Assembly: GCF_001429065.1 (NCBI RefSeq)
Contig: NZ_LMIB01000012.1
Coordinates: 628,506-692,505 of the forward strand
DNA length: 64,000 bases
Source: Sphingomonas sp. Root710
Lineage (GTDB): Bacteria; Pseudomonadota; Alphaproteobacteria; Sphingomonadales; Sphingomonadaceae
Reading direction: 5' to 3'
A model generated the notes under the pieces. The model saw only the letters and a program-made list of their open reading frames with translations, was not told the origin of the DNA and searched no databases. This document shows, one piece after another, positions 54,324 to 63,155 of this stretch. Numbering within the stretch: position 1 is the stretch's first letter; every line of letters begins with the position of its first letter. The translations under genes were made by a program, and so were the position numbers.

Positions 54324-54340
54324 CTTGTTCACCCTCTCCC

Positions 54341-54438
54341 CCCGTCATTCCCGCGAAAGCGGGAATCCATCGACGGCGGCCCGCAGGAGCCTCTTGTCCA
54401 TCTTGTCCGTGGATTCCCGCTTTCGCGGGAATGACGGG
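54341..54438. repeat. REPIN-like inverted pair of REP units
   Basis: Arms 54341-54369 and 54410-54438 are perfect 29-bp reverse complements, each containing the palindrome ATTCCCGC...GCGGGAAT seen singly at 44009-44036. They are separated by 40 nt. This two-headed layout is typical of REPINs. It lies between the amidase stop (54323) and the mrcA start (54456). Confidence 0.85.
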
Positions 54439-54455
54439 TTGTATAGAGCCGCCCG

Positions 54456-56930
54456 GTGCTGAAGCTCCCCGCCATCCACAACCCCTTTCCCGGCTGGCGT
54501 GCGCATGCCCGCTATCTGAAGCAGTATCGGGTCTGGCGCTGGTCTGGCTATGTGCTGTGGTCGGCGGCGGCGTTCATGTTGCTGATGTGGGCGCTCTTCG
54601 CGCGCGGACTGCCCTCGGCAGACGCGCTGCTCGCCTATCAGCCGCCGCTTCCCACAAACGTCCGCGGCAATGACGGCGAGCCGATCGCCGACTTCGCGCG
54701 CGAGCGGCGCGTGCAGCTGTCCTATGGCGAATATCCGCCGATGCTGATCAACGCCTTCATCTCAGCGGAAGACAAGACCTTCTTCAGCCATCCCGGTATC
54801 GACATCGGCGGCCTGGCCGGCGCGATGTGGGACTATGCGACCAAGGTCGGCAGCGGGCGGCGCGCCAAGGGAGGATCGACGATCACCCAGCAGGTGGCCA
54901 AAAACCTGATCGTCGGCGACGATTATTCTATCGCGCGCAAGGTGCGCGAGGCGATCCTGGCCTTCCGGATCGAGGACGCGCTGACCAAGCACCAGATACT
55001 CGAGCTCTATCTCAACCAGATATTCCTCGGCCGGAACGCCTATGGCGTCCAGTCGGCCAGCCGCGCCTATTTCCGCAAGGATGTCGGCGACCTGACCCTG
55101 CCCGAGATCGCCTATCTGGCGATCCTGCCCAAGGCGCCGTCCAACTATACGGTCGAGCGCCACGCCGACCGGGCGATCGAGCGGCGCAACTATGTGCTGC
55201 GACAGATGCAGGAGAACGGCTTCATCACCGCGGCGCAGCGCGAGGAGGCGAGCGCCGCGCCGCTGGGCATCGTGCCACGCTATGCACCCCGGCCGAGCGT
55301 CGGCGGCTATTTCATGGAAGAGGTCCGCCGCCAGCTCATCGAGCGCTACGGACAGACCGCCACCGATGGCCCCAACGCCATCTATTCGGGCGGGCTGTGG
55401 GTGCGGACCTCTTATGACGGCAAGGTGCAGGATGCCGCCGAAGGCGCGCTGCGCGACGGACTGGTTCGCTTCGAGGCCGCCGCGGGATGGCGCGGGCGGC
55501 TCGGCAAGATCGACATCGACGACAATTGGCCGCGCAGCCTGTCGAGCATGAACATCGGCGCGGGCTATGCCAACTGGTACCCCGCCGTGGTGCTGTCGCG
55601 CGATGGATCGGCGGCGGAGATCGGCTTCGAGAACGGATCGCGCGGCATGCTGCCGAGCTGGGGCGCGACCCAGCCCAAGGCTGGTGTCGGCGGCCGCGCA
55701 TTCGATTTCCTCAAGCCCGGCGACGTGATCGTCGTGCGGCGCGAGGGCGATGCGTGGCAGCTGCGCAGCATCCCCAATATCTCGGGCGGCATGGTCGTCC
55801 AGAACCCGCACACCGGGCAGGTTCTGGCGATGCAGGGCGGCTTCGATTCGCGCGGCTCGTCCTTCAACCGCGCCACCCAGGCGCAGCGCCAGCCGGGATC
55901 GACCTTCAAGCCGTTCGTCTACGCCGCCGCGCTGGACAATGGCATGACCCCGGCCTCGATCATCATCGACGGCCCCTTCTGCGTGTTCCAGTCGGCGCGG
56001 CTCGGCCAGAAATGCTTCAAGAATTTCAGCGGGGCCAATGCCGGGCAGCAGACGATGCGCTGGGGCGTCGAACAGTCGCGCAACCTGATGACGGTGCGGA
56101 CCGCCAGCCAGATCGGCATGGACAAGGTCGTCCATACCGCCAAGGCGATGGGGGTCGGCGACTATCCGCCCTATCTCGCCTATTCGCTGGGCGCGGGCGA
56201 GACGACGGTACTGAAGATGGTCAACGCCTATTCGATGTTCGCCAACCAGGGTCGCGCGCTGACGCCGACGCTGATCGACTATGTCCAGGATCGCAACGGC
56301 AAGATCATCTGGCGCGCCGACAAGCGGCCCTGCGAAGGCTGCAACATGGCGAAGTGGGACGGCCGGCCAATGCCGCGCCCGCGCGTCCGCGCCAAGCAGG
56401 TGATCGACGCGATGACCGCCTATCAGATGCTGCACATCATGGAAGGCGTGGTCGAGCGCGGCACCGCGACCGTGCTGCGCGACCTGGGCAGGCCGATGTT
56501 CGGGAAGACCGGTACTTCGTCCGGGCCGACCAATGTCTGGTTCGTCGGCGGATCGGCCGACATGGTCGGCGGCCTCTACCTCGGCTACGACAATCCACGG
56601 TCGATGGGCGGCTATGCGCAGGGCGGTACGATCGCCGCCCCGATCTTCCATGCCTTCGCCGCCAAGGCGATGAAGGACATGCCGGTCGTCCCCTTCCAGG
56701 CTCCAGCCGGCATCCGCATGATCCGCATCGACCGCAAGACCGGCCGCCGCGTGTTCGGCGCCTGGCCCGATGGCAGCTATTACAGCCCAGTGATCTGGGA
56801 GGCGTTCAAGCCCGAGAGCGAGCCCCGCCGCACGATCCGCCGCGACGAGATTGCCAAGCGCGCGGCACAGGCCCCGGCGCGGGCAACCACCGACAGCGAA
56901 TTCTTGCAAAGCCAGGACGGTATCTACTAG
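54456..56930 (+). CDS. mrcA: Penicillin-binding protein 1A (824 aa)
   Basis: A bifunctional peptidoglycan synthase anchored by an N-terminal membrane segment (about residues 30-50). The glycosyltransferase domain has the catalytic Glu105 in AFISAEDKTFFSHPGID, and the motif GGSTITQQVAKNL follows. The transpeptidase domain has the active Ser482 in QPGSTFKPF, then SRN and KTGTSSGP (Lys684). The start is GTG. Downstream of the REPIN-like repeat and followed by a palindromic element, then prfB. The amidase-mrcA-prfB order supports an old core region. Confidence 0.97.
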   Translation: MLKLPAIHNPFPGWRAHARYLKQYRVWRWSGYVLWSAAAFMLLMWALFARGLPSADALLAYQPPLPTNVRGNDGEPIADFARERRVQLSYGEYPPMLINAFISAEDKTFFSHPGIDIGGLAGAMWDYATKVGSGRRAKGGSTITQQVAKNLIVGDDYSIARKVREAILAFRIEDALTKHQILELYLNQIFLGRNAYGVQSASRAYFRKDVGDLTLPEIAYLAILPKAPSNYTVERHADRAIERRNYVLRQMQENGFITAAQREEASAAPLGIVPRYAPRPSVGGYFMEEVRRQLIERYGQTATDGPNAIYSGGLWVRTSYDGKVQDAAEGALRDGLVRFEAAAGWRGRLGKIDIDDNWPRSLSSMNIGAGYANWYPAVVLSRDGSAAEIGFENGSRGMLPSWGATQPKAGVGGRAFDFLKPGDVIVVRREGDAWQLRSIPNISGGMVVQNPHTGQVLAMQGGFDSRGSSFNRATQAQRQPGSTFKPFVYAAALDNGMTPASIIIDGPFCVFQSARLGQKCFKNFSGANAGQQTMRWGVEQSRNLMTVRTASQIGMDKVVHTAKAMGVGDYPPYLAYSLGAGETTVLKMVNAYSMFANQGRALTPTLIDYVQDRNGKIIWRADKRPCEGCNMAKWDGRPMPRPRVRAKQVIDAMTAYQMLHIMEGVVERGTATVLRDLGRPMFGKTGTSSGPTNVWFVGGSADMVGGLYLGYDNPRSMGGYAQGGTIAAPIFHAFAAKAMKDMPVVPFQAPAGIRMIRIDRKTGRRVFGAWPDGSYYSPVIWEAFKPESEPRRTIRRDEIAKRAAQAPARATTDSEFLQSQDGIY

Positions 56931-56950
56931 GGCAGCGCATCATGTCCCCT

Positions 56951-57055
56951 CCCGCTCATCCTGAGGAGGAGACTGAGCGAAGGCGAAGGCTCCGTCTCGA
57001 AGGATCCTTCGAGACGCCACTTCGACAAGCTCAGCGGCTCCTCAGGATGAGCGGG
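56951..57055. repeat. 105-bp palindromic element between mrcA and prfB
   Basis: The outer arms (56951-56968 and 57038-57055) are perfect 18-bp inverted repeats starting CCCGCTCATCCTGAGGAG. Inside is a perfect 24-bp palindrome (56993-57016, centre GGATCC). Partial complementarity in the intervals (around CTGAGCGAAG and CTTCGACAAGCTCAG) would extend the pairing. Elements of this look are dispersed in many sphingomonad and Caulobacter genomes. Its ends lie 20 nt past the mrcA stop and 54 nt before prfB. Confidence 0.88.
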
Positions 57056-57108
57056 TGTTTTTGGGTTGGGCGCTACCGCCCGCATCATATGTTCGAGAGG
57101 TTCCGATT

Positions 57109-58236
57109 ATGCGCGCCGAAGCGCAAGCCAGTGTCGATCAGATCAACCAGGCGATGGCGCTCGTCCGCCGCTTCCTGGACTGGGATCGTGCACTCCGCCG
57201 GCTCGACGAGCTGAACAACCGCGTCGAGGACCCCAAGCTGTGGGACGACGCCAAGGCCGCGCAGGAGGTGATGCGCGAGCGCCGCCGCCTCGACGAGGCG
57301 GTCGCCGCGGTCAAGTCGATCGAGCAGGAGCGCGACGACACGGTCGAGCTGATGGAGATGGCGGAGGCCGAGGGCGATGACGGCCTGGTCAATGACGGCG
57401 TCGCCGCGCTGGCCGCATTGGCGGAGCGCGCCGAGAAGGACAAGATCTCCGCGCTGCTGGCAGGCGAGGCTGACGGCAACAACAGCTATATCGAGGTCAA
57501 CGCTGGCGCTGGCGGCACCGAGAGCCAGGACTGGGCCGGCATGCTGCAACGCATGTACAGCCGCTGGGCCGAGCGCCGCGGATTGAAGGTCGAGCTGGTC
57601 GATTACCATGCCGGTGAACAGGCCGGAATCAAGTCAGCCACGCTGCTGATCAAGGGCGAGAACGCCTATGGTTATGCCAAGACCGAGAGCGGCGTGCACC
57701 GACTGGTCCGGATCAGCCCCTATGATTCGGCGGCGCGCCGCCACACCAGCTTCGCGAGCGTCTGGGTCTACCCCGAGGTCGACGAGGACATCGACATCGA
57801 GGTGCTCGAAAAGGACCTGAAGATCGACACCTACCGCTCATCCGGCGCGGGCGGGCAGCACGTCAACACCACCGATTCGGCGGTGCGCATCACCCATATG
57901 CCCACCGGGATCATCGTCGCCTGCCAGAACCAGCGCTCGCAGCACAAGAACAAGGCCGAGGCGATGAAGCAGCTCAAGGCCAGGCTGTACGAACGCGAGT
58001 TGGCGATTCGCGAGGCCGAGGCGATGGCGGGCTATGCCGCCAAGACCGAGATCGGCTGGGGCCACCAGATCCGCTCCTATGTCCTGCAGCCCTATCAAAT
58101 GGTGAAGGACCTGCGCACCGGGGTCACCTCGACCGCGCCTTCGGACGTGCTCGACGGCGATCTCGACAGGTTCATGGCGGCGGCACTGTCGCAGCGCGTG
58201 ACCGGCGAGACCGTCGACGTCGAGGATGTGGATTAA
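57109..58236 (+). CDS. prfB: Peptide chain release factor 2 (375 aa)
   Basis: Release factor 2, which reads UGA and UAA stop codons. The GGQ motif is at residues 248-250 ([15 protein letters not shown]) and the recognition loop lies upstream. In many bacteria prfB contains an in-frame UGA near codon 25 requiring a +1 frameshift for autoregulation; here the matching stretch reads [15 protein letters not shown] in one frame, so that control is absent. GAGAGG precedes the ATG. A terminator-like hairpin follows the stop codon. Confidence 0.97.
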   Translation: MRAEAQASVDQINQAMALVRRFLDWDRALRRLDELNNRVEDPKLWDDAKAAQEVMRERRRLDEAVAAVKSIEQERDDTVELMEMAEAEGDDGLVNDGVAALAALAERAEKDKISALLAGEADGNNSYIEVNAGAGGTESQDWAGMLQRMYSRWAERRGLKVELVDYHAGEQAGIKSATLLIKGENAYGYAKTESGVHRLVRISPYDSAARRHTSFASVWVYPEVDEDIDIEVLEKDLKIDTYRSSGAGGQHVNTTDSAVRITHMPTGIIVACQNQRSQHKNKAEAMKQLKARLYERELAIREAEAMAGYAAKTEIGWGHQIRSYVLQPYQMVKDLRTGVTSTAPSDVLDGDLDRFMAAALSQRVTGETVDVEDVD

Positions 58237-58240
58237 AAAA

Positions 58241-58264
58241 GGGCGCGACGTCGCCCCTGTTTTT
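58241..58264 (+). terminator. Rho-independent terminator of prfB
   Basis: A GGGCG/CGCCC stem with a 6-nt loop begins 4 nt after the prfB stop, preceded by an A-run and followed, after CTG, by TTTTT. The stem is short but the U-tract is good. Confidence 0.75.
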
Positions 58265-58380
58265 GCCGGGATGCCCAGGTGTTAACCTGTATCCCAGATG
58301 AAGGACGCGTTCAGCGGAGCGAATTCATCCGTCGCCTATTCATCTCTCACCCGTGGGGCCGGGCGAGAGGAGAATGTGTG

Positions 58381-58659
58381 ATGAGGATGAAGACTTTGTT
58401 CGCCGCCATTGGTCTGGCCGTTGCGGCAATGGGCGTAAGCGGTGCGGCCGAGGCGCGTGACCGCTGGGACGATCGGCGCTGGGAAGATAATCGCCGCTGG
58501 GACCATGACCGGCATTGGGGCCACGATAATCGGCGTTGGGACAATGACCGGCGCTGGCATAACAGCCGGCACTGGAAGAAAGACCGCCGCTATTACCGCC
58601 ACAATAATCGTTGCTGGAACGAGTGGCATTACGGGCAGCGCTATCGCGTCTGTCGCTAA
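58381..58659 (+). CDS. Small exported Trp/Arg/His/Asp-rich protein (92 aa)
   Basis: A small exported protein with a signal peptide (about residues 1-25, ending GAAEA). The mature part is low complexity with degenerate repeats of the type (D/H)RRWxxDRxW and a Cys pair near the C-terminus. It has 11 Trp residues. Family and function are unknown. Similar Arg/Trp/His-rich periplasmic proteins occur in sphingomonads. GAGGAG lies upstream of the ATG at 58381; an ATG 6 nt later is possible. Confidence 0.75.
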   Translation: MRMKTLFAAIGLAVAAMGVSGAAEARDRWDDRRWEDNRRWDHDRHWGHDNRRWDNDRRWHNSRHWKKDRRYYRHNNRCWNEWHYGQRYRVCR

Positions 58660-58692
58660 CGAAGCCGCCATTCCACGTTGCAATGCGTCAAA

Positions 58693-58718
58693 GCTCCCTC
58701 CCTTCAGCGGGAGGGAGC
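58693..58718. terminator. Hairpin after the small exported protein
   Basis: A perfect 10-bp stem (GCTCCCTCCC / GGGAGGGAGC) with a 6-nt loop, about 34 nt past the stop codon. There is no T-run, so it may be a rho-independent-like terminator or another structural repeat. Confidence 0.5.
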
Positions 58719-58840
58719 ACCGCAAATGTTGCAATTCTGACATCGAAAAAACTTCGCAACCGCACAGTCCGACGATTGTTTAAACCGGTCGGTACGGCTA
58801 GCACCACGCTATGCCGCAAACCTTTTGCGAAGATTCCGAC

Positions 58841-59998
58841 ATGCGCAACCTGCCGACGGGCCGTCTTTCTCTGGTCGTCCTTGCCACTGCCCTGACGCTC
58901 ATGGGCTGTTCGAAGGAGAAGCCCTCTCCCCCCACGCCCGAGGCGGGCTATGTGGTGGTGAAGACCGAGTCGGTACCGCTGCTCGTCGAGCTGCCGGGCC
59001 GCACCGCCGCCTTTGAGATGTCCGAAGTCCGCCCCCAGGTGAGCGGCATCGTCAAGGCGCGGCTGTTCACCGAGGGCAGCATCGTCCATGCGGGCGAGAC
59101 GCTCTACCAGATCGATCCAAGCCTCTACCGCGCGGCGCTGAACCAGGCCGCCGCCAATCTGGACAATGCCCGCGCCCAGCGCGAAGCCGCCGCCGCGCGC
59201 GCCGCGCGTTTCAAGCCGCTCGCGCAGATCGAGGCGGTCAGCAAACAGGACTATACCGACGCCGCGGCCACCGCGAAGCAGGCTTCGGCCGCGGTCGCGC
59301 AGAACGCCGCCCAGCTCGAGACCGCACGGATCAACCTGCGCTTCACCCGGGTTCCCGCGCCGATCAGCGGGCGGATCGGCCGATCGCTGGTCACCACCGG
59401 AGCGCTGGTGTCCGCCGGGCAGGCCGATCCGCTGACCACCATCCAGCGGCTCGACCCGATCTATGTCGATATCCAGCAGTCGAGCGCCGACCTGCTCGCG
59501 CTGCGCCGTCAACTCGCGGGCGACCAAGCGAGCCCATCGGCGGCGACGGTGCGGCTGAAGCTGGAAGACGGCAGCGATTACGGGCTGGAAGGGCGGCTGC
59601 AATTCTCGGAAGCGATGGTCGACCCGGCGACGGGCTCGGTCACCCTGCGGGCGCGCTTCCCCAATCCGCAGGGCATGTTGCTGCCCGGCATGTATGTCCG
59701 CGCCTCGCTCTCGCAGATCACCAGACGGGATGCGATCCTGGTGCCCCAGGCCGGGGTGAGCCGGAACCCCAAGGGCGAAGCGACCGTGCTGGTCGTCGGC
59801 AAGGGCGACAAGGCCGAACTGCGCCAAGTGACCGCGGACCGCACCGTCGGCGACAAATGGCTGATCACGGCCGGGCTGAAGCCGGGCGACAAGGTGATCG
59901 TCGAGGGGCTGGGCAAGATCAGGCCCGACAAGCCAATCCGCCCGGTTCCCGCCGGATCGCCGCCGCAAGCGCCCGCCGCCCCCGCGAAGGCCGGTTGA
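58841..59998 (+). CDS. RND efflux periplasmic adaptor, lipoprotein (385 aa)
   Basis: A membrane fusion protein of the AcrA/MexA type: lipobox LTLMGC, a biotinyl-lipoyl-like part around residue 65, a helical hairpin (about 100-170, Ala/Gln/Arg-rich coiled coil) and beta-barrel regions to the C-terminus. It links the inner-membrane pump to the outer-membrane factor. The start is placed at MRNLPTGR; the frame to 58811 has a weaker context. The RND pump gene follows by 10 nt and the outer-membrane factor gene overlaps the pump gene, so this is one efflux operon. No TetR gene is adjacent. Confidence 0.93.
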   Translation: MRNLPTGRLSLVVLATALTLMGCSKEKPSPPTPEAGYVVVKTESVPLLVELPGRTAAFEMSEVRPQVSGIVKARLFTEGSIVHAGETLYQIDPSLYRAALNQAAANLDNARAQREAAAARAARFKPLAQIEAVSKQDYTDAAATAKQASAAVAQNAAQLETARINLRFTRVPAPISGRIGRSLVTTGALVSAGQADPLTTIQRLDPIYVDIQQSSADLLALRRQLAGDQASPSAATVRLKLEDGSDYGLEGRLQFSEAMVDPATGSVTLRARFPNPQGMLLPGMYVRASLSQITRRDAILVPQAGVSRNPKGEATVLVVGKGDKAELRQVTADRTVGDKWLITAGLKPGDKVIVEGLGKIRPDKPIRPVPAGSPPQAPAAPAKAG

Positions 59999-60008
59999 GC
60001 GCCAGCCG

Positions 60009-63000
60009 ATGATCTCGCGTATCTTCATCGATAGGCCCATCTTCGCATGGGTGATCGCGATCGTGATCATGCTGCTGGGCACGGGCGGGCTGCTGAGCCT
60101 GCCGGTGTCGCAATATCCGAACATCGCTCCGCCGTCGGTCAATATCCGCGCCAATTATCCCGGCGCGTCGGCCGAGACGGTCGAATCGAACATCACCCAG
60201 GTGATCGAGCAGCAGCTGTCGGGGATCGACGGGCTGCTCTATTTCTCCTCCTCGTCGACATCGGCGGGCCGCGCCGAGATCAACGTCACCTTCGAAAAGG
60301 GCGTCGACCCGGACATCGCCCAGGTCCAGGTGCAGAACAAGGTGCAGCAGGCGCTGCCGCGTCTGCCCCAGCAGGTCCAGCAACAGGGCCTGGTCGTCAC
60401 CAAGTCGAACAGCGACTTCCTGATGGTCGTCGCGGTCTATGACGAAAGCAATCGGTCGACCAACCTCGACGTTGCCGATTTTCTGTCGTCCAACCTGCAG
60501 GACGGGATCAGCCGGCTGCCCGGCGTAGGCGACGTCAACGTCTTCGGTGCGCCCTATGCGATGCGCATCTGGCTCGACCCCTATAAGCTGGCCAGCGTCC
60601 GGCTGACGCCCGAGGACGTGACCGCCGCGATCCAGGCACAGAACGCGCAGATCTCCGCCGGGCAGATCGGCGGCGTGCCGTCGTCCGACGAACAGATGCT
60701 CAACGCGATCGTCACCTCGCGGTCGCGGCTGACCTCGGTCGACCAGTTCCAGAAGATCATCGTCAAGACGCAGAATGACGGATCGCAGGTGCTGCTGCGC
60801 GATGTCGCGCGGGTCGAGATGGGCAGCGAAAGCTATAATGTCGTCGGGCGCTTCAACCGCCACCCGGGCGCCGCGCTCGCCGTGCTGCTCGCCCCAGGAG
60901 CGGACGCGCTCAAGACTGCGGAACTGGTGAAGGACTATGTCACCAAGGCCGAAGACCGCTTCCCGCCCAACTACACCTATCGTTTCCTGAACGACGCGAC
61001 CGCCTTCATAAAATTGTCGATCGAGGAAGTCGTCATCACCCTGTTCGAGGCGATCCTGCTGGTCGTGCTGGTGATGTTCGTCTTCCTGCAAAGCTGGCGC
61101 GCGACGCTGATCCCGGCGATCGCGGTGCCGGTGGTGATGCTCGGCACCTTCGGCATTCTTGCGGCGGCGGGCTTCTCGATCAACACGCTGACGCTGTTCA
61201 GCCTGGTGCTGGCGATCGGCCTGCTCGTCGACGACGCGATCGTCGTGGTCGAGAATGTCGAGCGGGTGATGGAGGAGGACCCCGACATCAGCCCGCGCGA
61301 AGCGACGATCAAGTCGATGGCGGAGATCAACACAGCGCTGATCGCTATCGCGCTGGTGCTGTCGGCGGTGTTTCTGCCGATGGCCTTCTTCGGCGGATCG
61401 ACCGGGGTGATCTATCGCCAGTTCTCGATCACCATCGTTTCGTCGATGGCGCTGTCGGTGCTGGTCGCGCTCGTTCTGTCGCCGGCATTGGCCGCGACGC
61501 TGCTCAAGCGCACCGACAAGGAAGCCCGTGCCGCTGGAACCGGGCTGATCGGCAAGGCGCATCATTTCGGCGACCGCTTCAACATCTGGTTCAAGCGGAC
61601 GACCGAGCGCTATCGCGACGCGGTCGAAAAACTGTTCGGGCGGACTCGGACCGCGATGATCGTCTTTCTGGTGGTCGTGGTCGCGCTGGGCTTCGTCTTC
61701 ATGCGTCTGCCGACCGGCTTCCTGCCGAGCGAGGACCAGGGCCTCGCCCAGGTGCAATATCAGCTGCCGCCCGGCGCCACCCTGGTGCGTACCAACGCGG
61801 TGGCACAGCATATCGAACAATATGTCGGCGAGAGCCAGCCGAAGAACGTGACCTCGATGGCCGTGATCTCAGGCGTGGGCTTCGGGGGCCAAGGTCAGAA
61901 TATCGGGCGTGGCTTCATCGGCTTAGCGCCATGGGACGATCGCAAGGGCAAGGAAAATAGCGCCGAAGCAATTTCAGGCGAGCTGACCAAGGGCCTTTCG
62001 TCGGTCCGTGATGCGCAGATCTTCATCCTGACGCCGCCAGCGATCCCCGGCTTCGGGCAGACGTCGGGCTTTTCCATGGAGCTGCTCAACACCGGCAATC
62101 TCAGCCGCGCCGAGTTCAAGGCACGGCGCGACCAGTTGCTCGCCGCCGCCGCCGCCGATCCCGATCTCGCCAATGTCCGCATCAATACCCTCGACGATTC
62201 CGCCACGCTGGCGGTCGATATCGATTCGGAGAAGGTCGGCGCGCTCGGCCTGAGCCAGGCGTCGGTCAACCAGACGCTTTCGGCGGCGTGGGGCGGCTTC
62301 TATGTCAACGACTTCATCGACCGGGGCCGGGTGAAACGGGTGTTCGTCCAGGGCGACGCGCCCTTCCGCAGCCGGCCCGAGGACCTCGCCTCCTGGCATG
62401 TGCGCTCCTCCACCGGCGAGATGGTGCCCTTCTCCGCCTTCGCCACGACGCGCTGGGTCCAGTCGCCCGCCGCGCTGACCCGGTTCAACGGCACACCCAA
62501 TTTCTCCATTTCGGGCCAGGGCGGCCCCGGCAAAAGCTCTGGCGACGCGATGAAGCGGATATCCGAACTCGCCGCCGAGATACCCGACGTGTCGGTCGAC
62601 TGGTCGGGCCTGAGCCTGCAGGAGCGGTTGTCGGGCGGCCAGGCGCCGCTGCTCTACGGCCTGTCGCTGCTCGTCGTGTTCCTGTGCCTGGCCGCGCTCT
62701 ATGAAAGCTGGTCGATCCCGCTCGCGGTGATCGCGGTAATCCCGCTCGGCCTGATCGGTGCCACGCTGGCGGTGCTGCTGCGCGGGCTGGAGAATGACGT
62801 CTTTTTCCAGGTCGGCCTCGTCACCACCATGGGATTGAGCGCCAAGAACGCGATCCTGATCGTCGAGTTCGCCGAAATGGCCGAGAAGGAAGGCAAGACC
62901 CCGATCGAGGCCGCGCTGGAGGCCGCGCGCATCCGCCTGCGGCCGATCCTGATGACAAGCTTCGCCTTCATGTTCGGCGTGCTGCCGCTTGCCATATCGA

Positions 63001-63155
63001 CCGGCGCGGGCGCCAAGGCGCGCGTCGCGATCGGCACCGCGGTGCTGGGCGGCATGGCGACCGCGACGCTGTTCGCGATCTTCTTCGTGCCGCTGTTCTT
63101 CGTGCTGGTGCGCAAATATCTGGGCCGCAAACATCGTGCGGAGGACGCGGCATGA
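60009..63155 (+). CDS. RND multidrug efflux pump, AcrB/MexB type (1048 aa)
   Basis: An inner-membrane HAE1-type RND transporter that expels drugs and other hydrophobic compounds with proton energy. The proton-relay pair in LVDDAIVV is present (Asp408, Asp409), matching Asp407/408 of AcrB, along with the duplicated 12-helix layout and the conserved SSEDQG (FLPSEDQGLAQVQYQLPPGAT) region. Length is as usual for the family. Substrates cannot be predicted. The last codons overlap the next gene's ATG. Confidence 0.96.
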   Translation: MISRIFIDRPIFAWVIAIVIMLLGTGGLLSLPVSQYPNIAPPSVNIRANYPGASAETVESNITQVIEQQLSGIDGLLYFSSSSTSAGRAEINVTFEKGVDPDIAQVQVQNKVQQALPRLPQQVQQQGLVVTKSNSDFLMVVAVYDESNRSTNLDVADFLSSNLQDGISRLPGVGDVNVFGAPYAMRIWLDPYKLASVRLTPEDVTAAIQAQNAQISAGQIGGVPSSDEQMLNAIVTSRSRLTSVDQFQKIIVKTQNDGSQVLLRDVARVEMGSESYNVVGRFNRHPGAALAVLLAPGADALKTAELVKDYVTKAEDRFPPNYTYRFLNDATAFIKLSIEEVVITLFEAILLVVLVMFVFLQSWRATLIPAIAVPVVMLGTFGILAAAGFSINTLTLFSLVLAIGLLVDDAIVVVENVERVMEEDPDISPREATIKSMAEINTALIAIALVLSAVFLPMAFFGGSTGVIYRQFSITIVSSMALSVLVALVLSPALAATLLKRTDKEARAAGTGLIGKAHHFGDRFNIWFKRTTERYRDAVEKLFGRTRTAMIVFLVVVVALGFVFMRLPTGFLPSEDQGLAQVQYQLPPGATLVRTNAVAQHIEQYVGESQPKNVTSMAVISGVGFGGQGQNIGRGFIGLAPWDDRKGKENSAEAISGELTKGLSSVRDAQIFILTPPAIPGFGQTSGFSMELLNTGNLSRAEFKARRDQLLAAAAADPDLANVRINTLDDSATLAVDIDSEKVGALGLSQASVNQTLSAAWGGFYVNDFIDRGRVKRVFVQGDAPFRSRPEDLASWHVRSSTGEMVPFSAFATTRWVQSPAALTRFNGTPNFSISGQGGPGKSSGDAMKRISELAAEIPDVSVDWSGLSLQERLSGGQAPLLYGLSLLVVFLCLAALYESWSIPLAVIAVIPLGLIGATLAVLLRGLENDVFFQVGLVTTMGLSAKNAILIVEFAEMAEKEGKTPIEAALEAARIRLRPILMTSFAFMFGVLPLAISTGAGAKARVAIGTAVLGGMATATLFAIFFVPLFFVLVRKYLGRKHRAEDAA

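Noticed and set aside
54762-56909. Long antisense frame (715 codons) opposite mrcA
   Set aside because: It lies fully within the clear penicillin-binding protein gene on the other strand. Its composition (Arg, His, Asp, Gly rich) is that of a GC-rich shadow, without signal or family motif.
58693-58718. Hairpin as part of a CRISPR or repeat array
   Set aside because: It is a single inverted repeat without regularly spaced copies. No CRISPR-like array was seen anywhere in the window.
59919-61820. Antisense frame (633 codons) opposite the RND pump
   Set aside because: Overlaps the pump gene throughout and is a low-complexity His/Asp/Arg-rich shadow.
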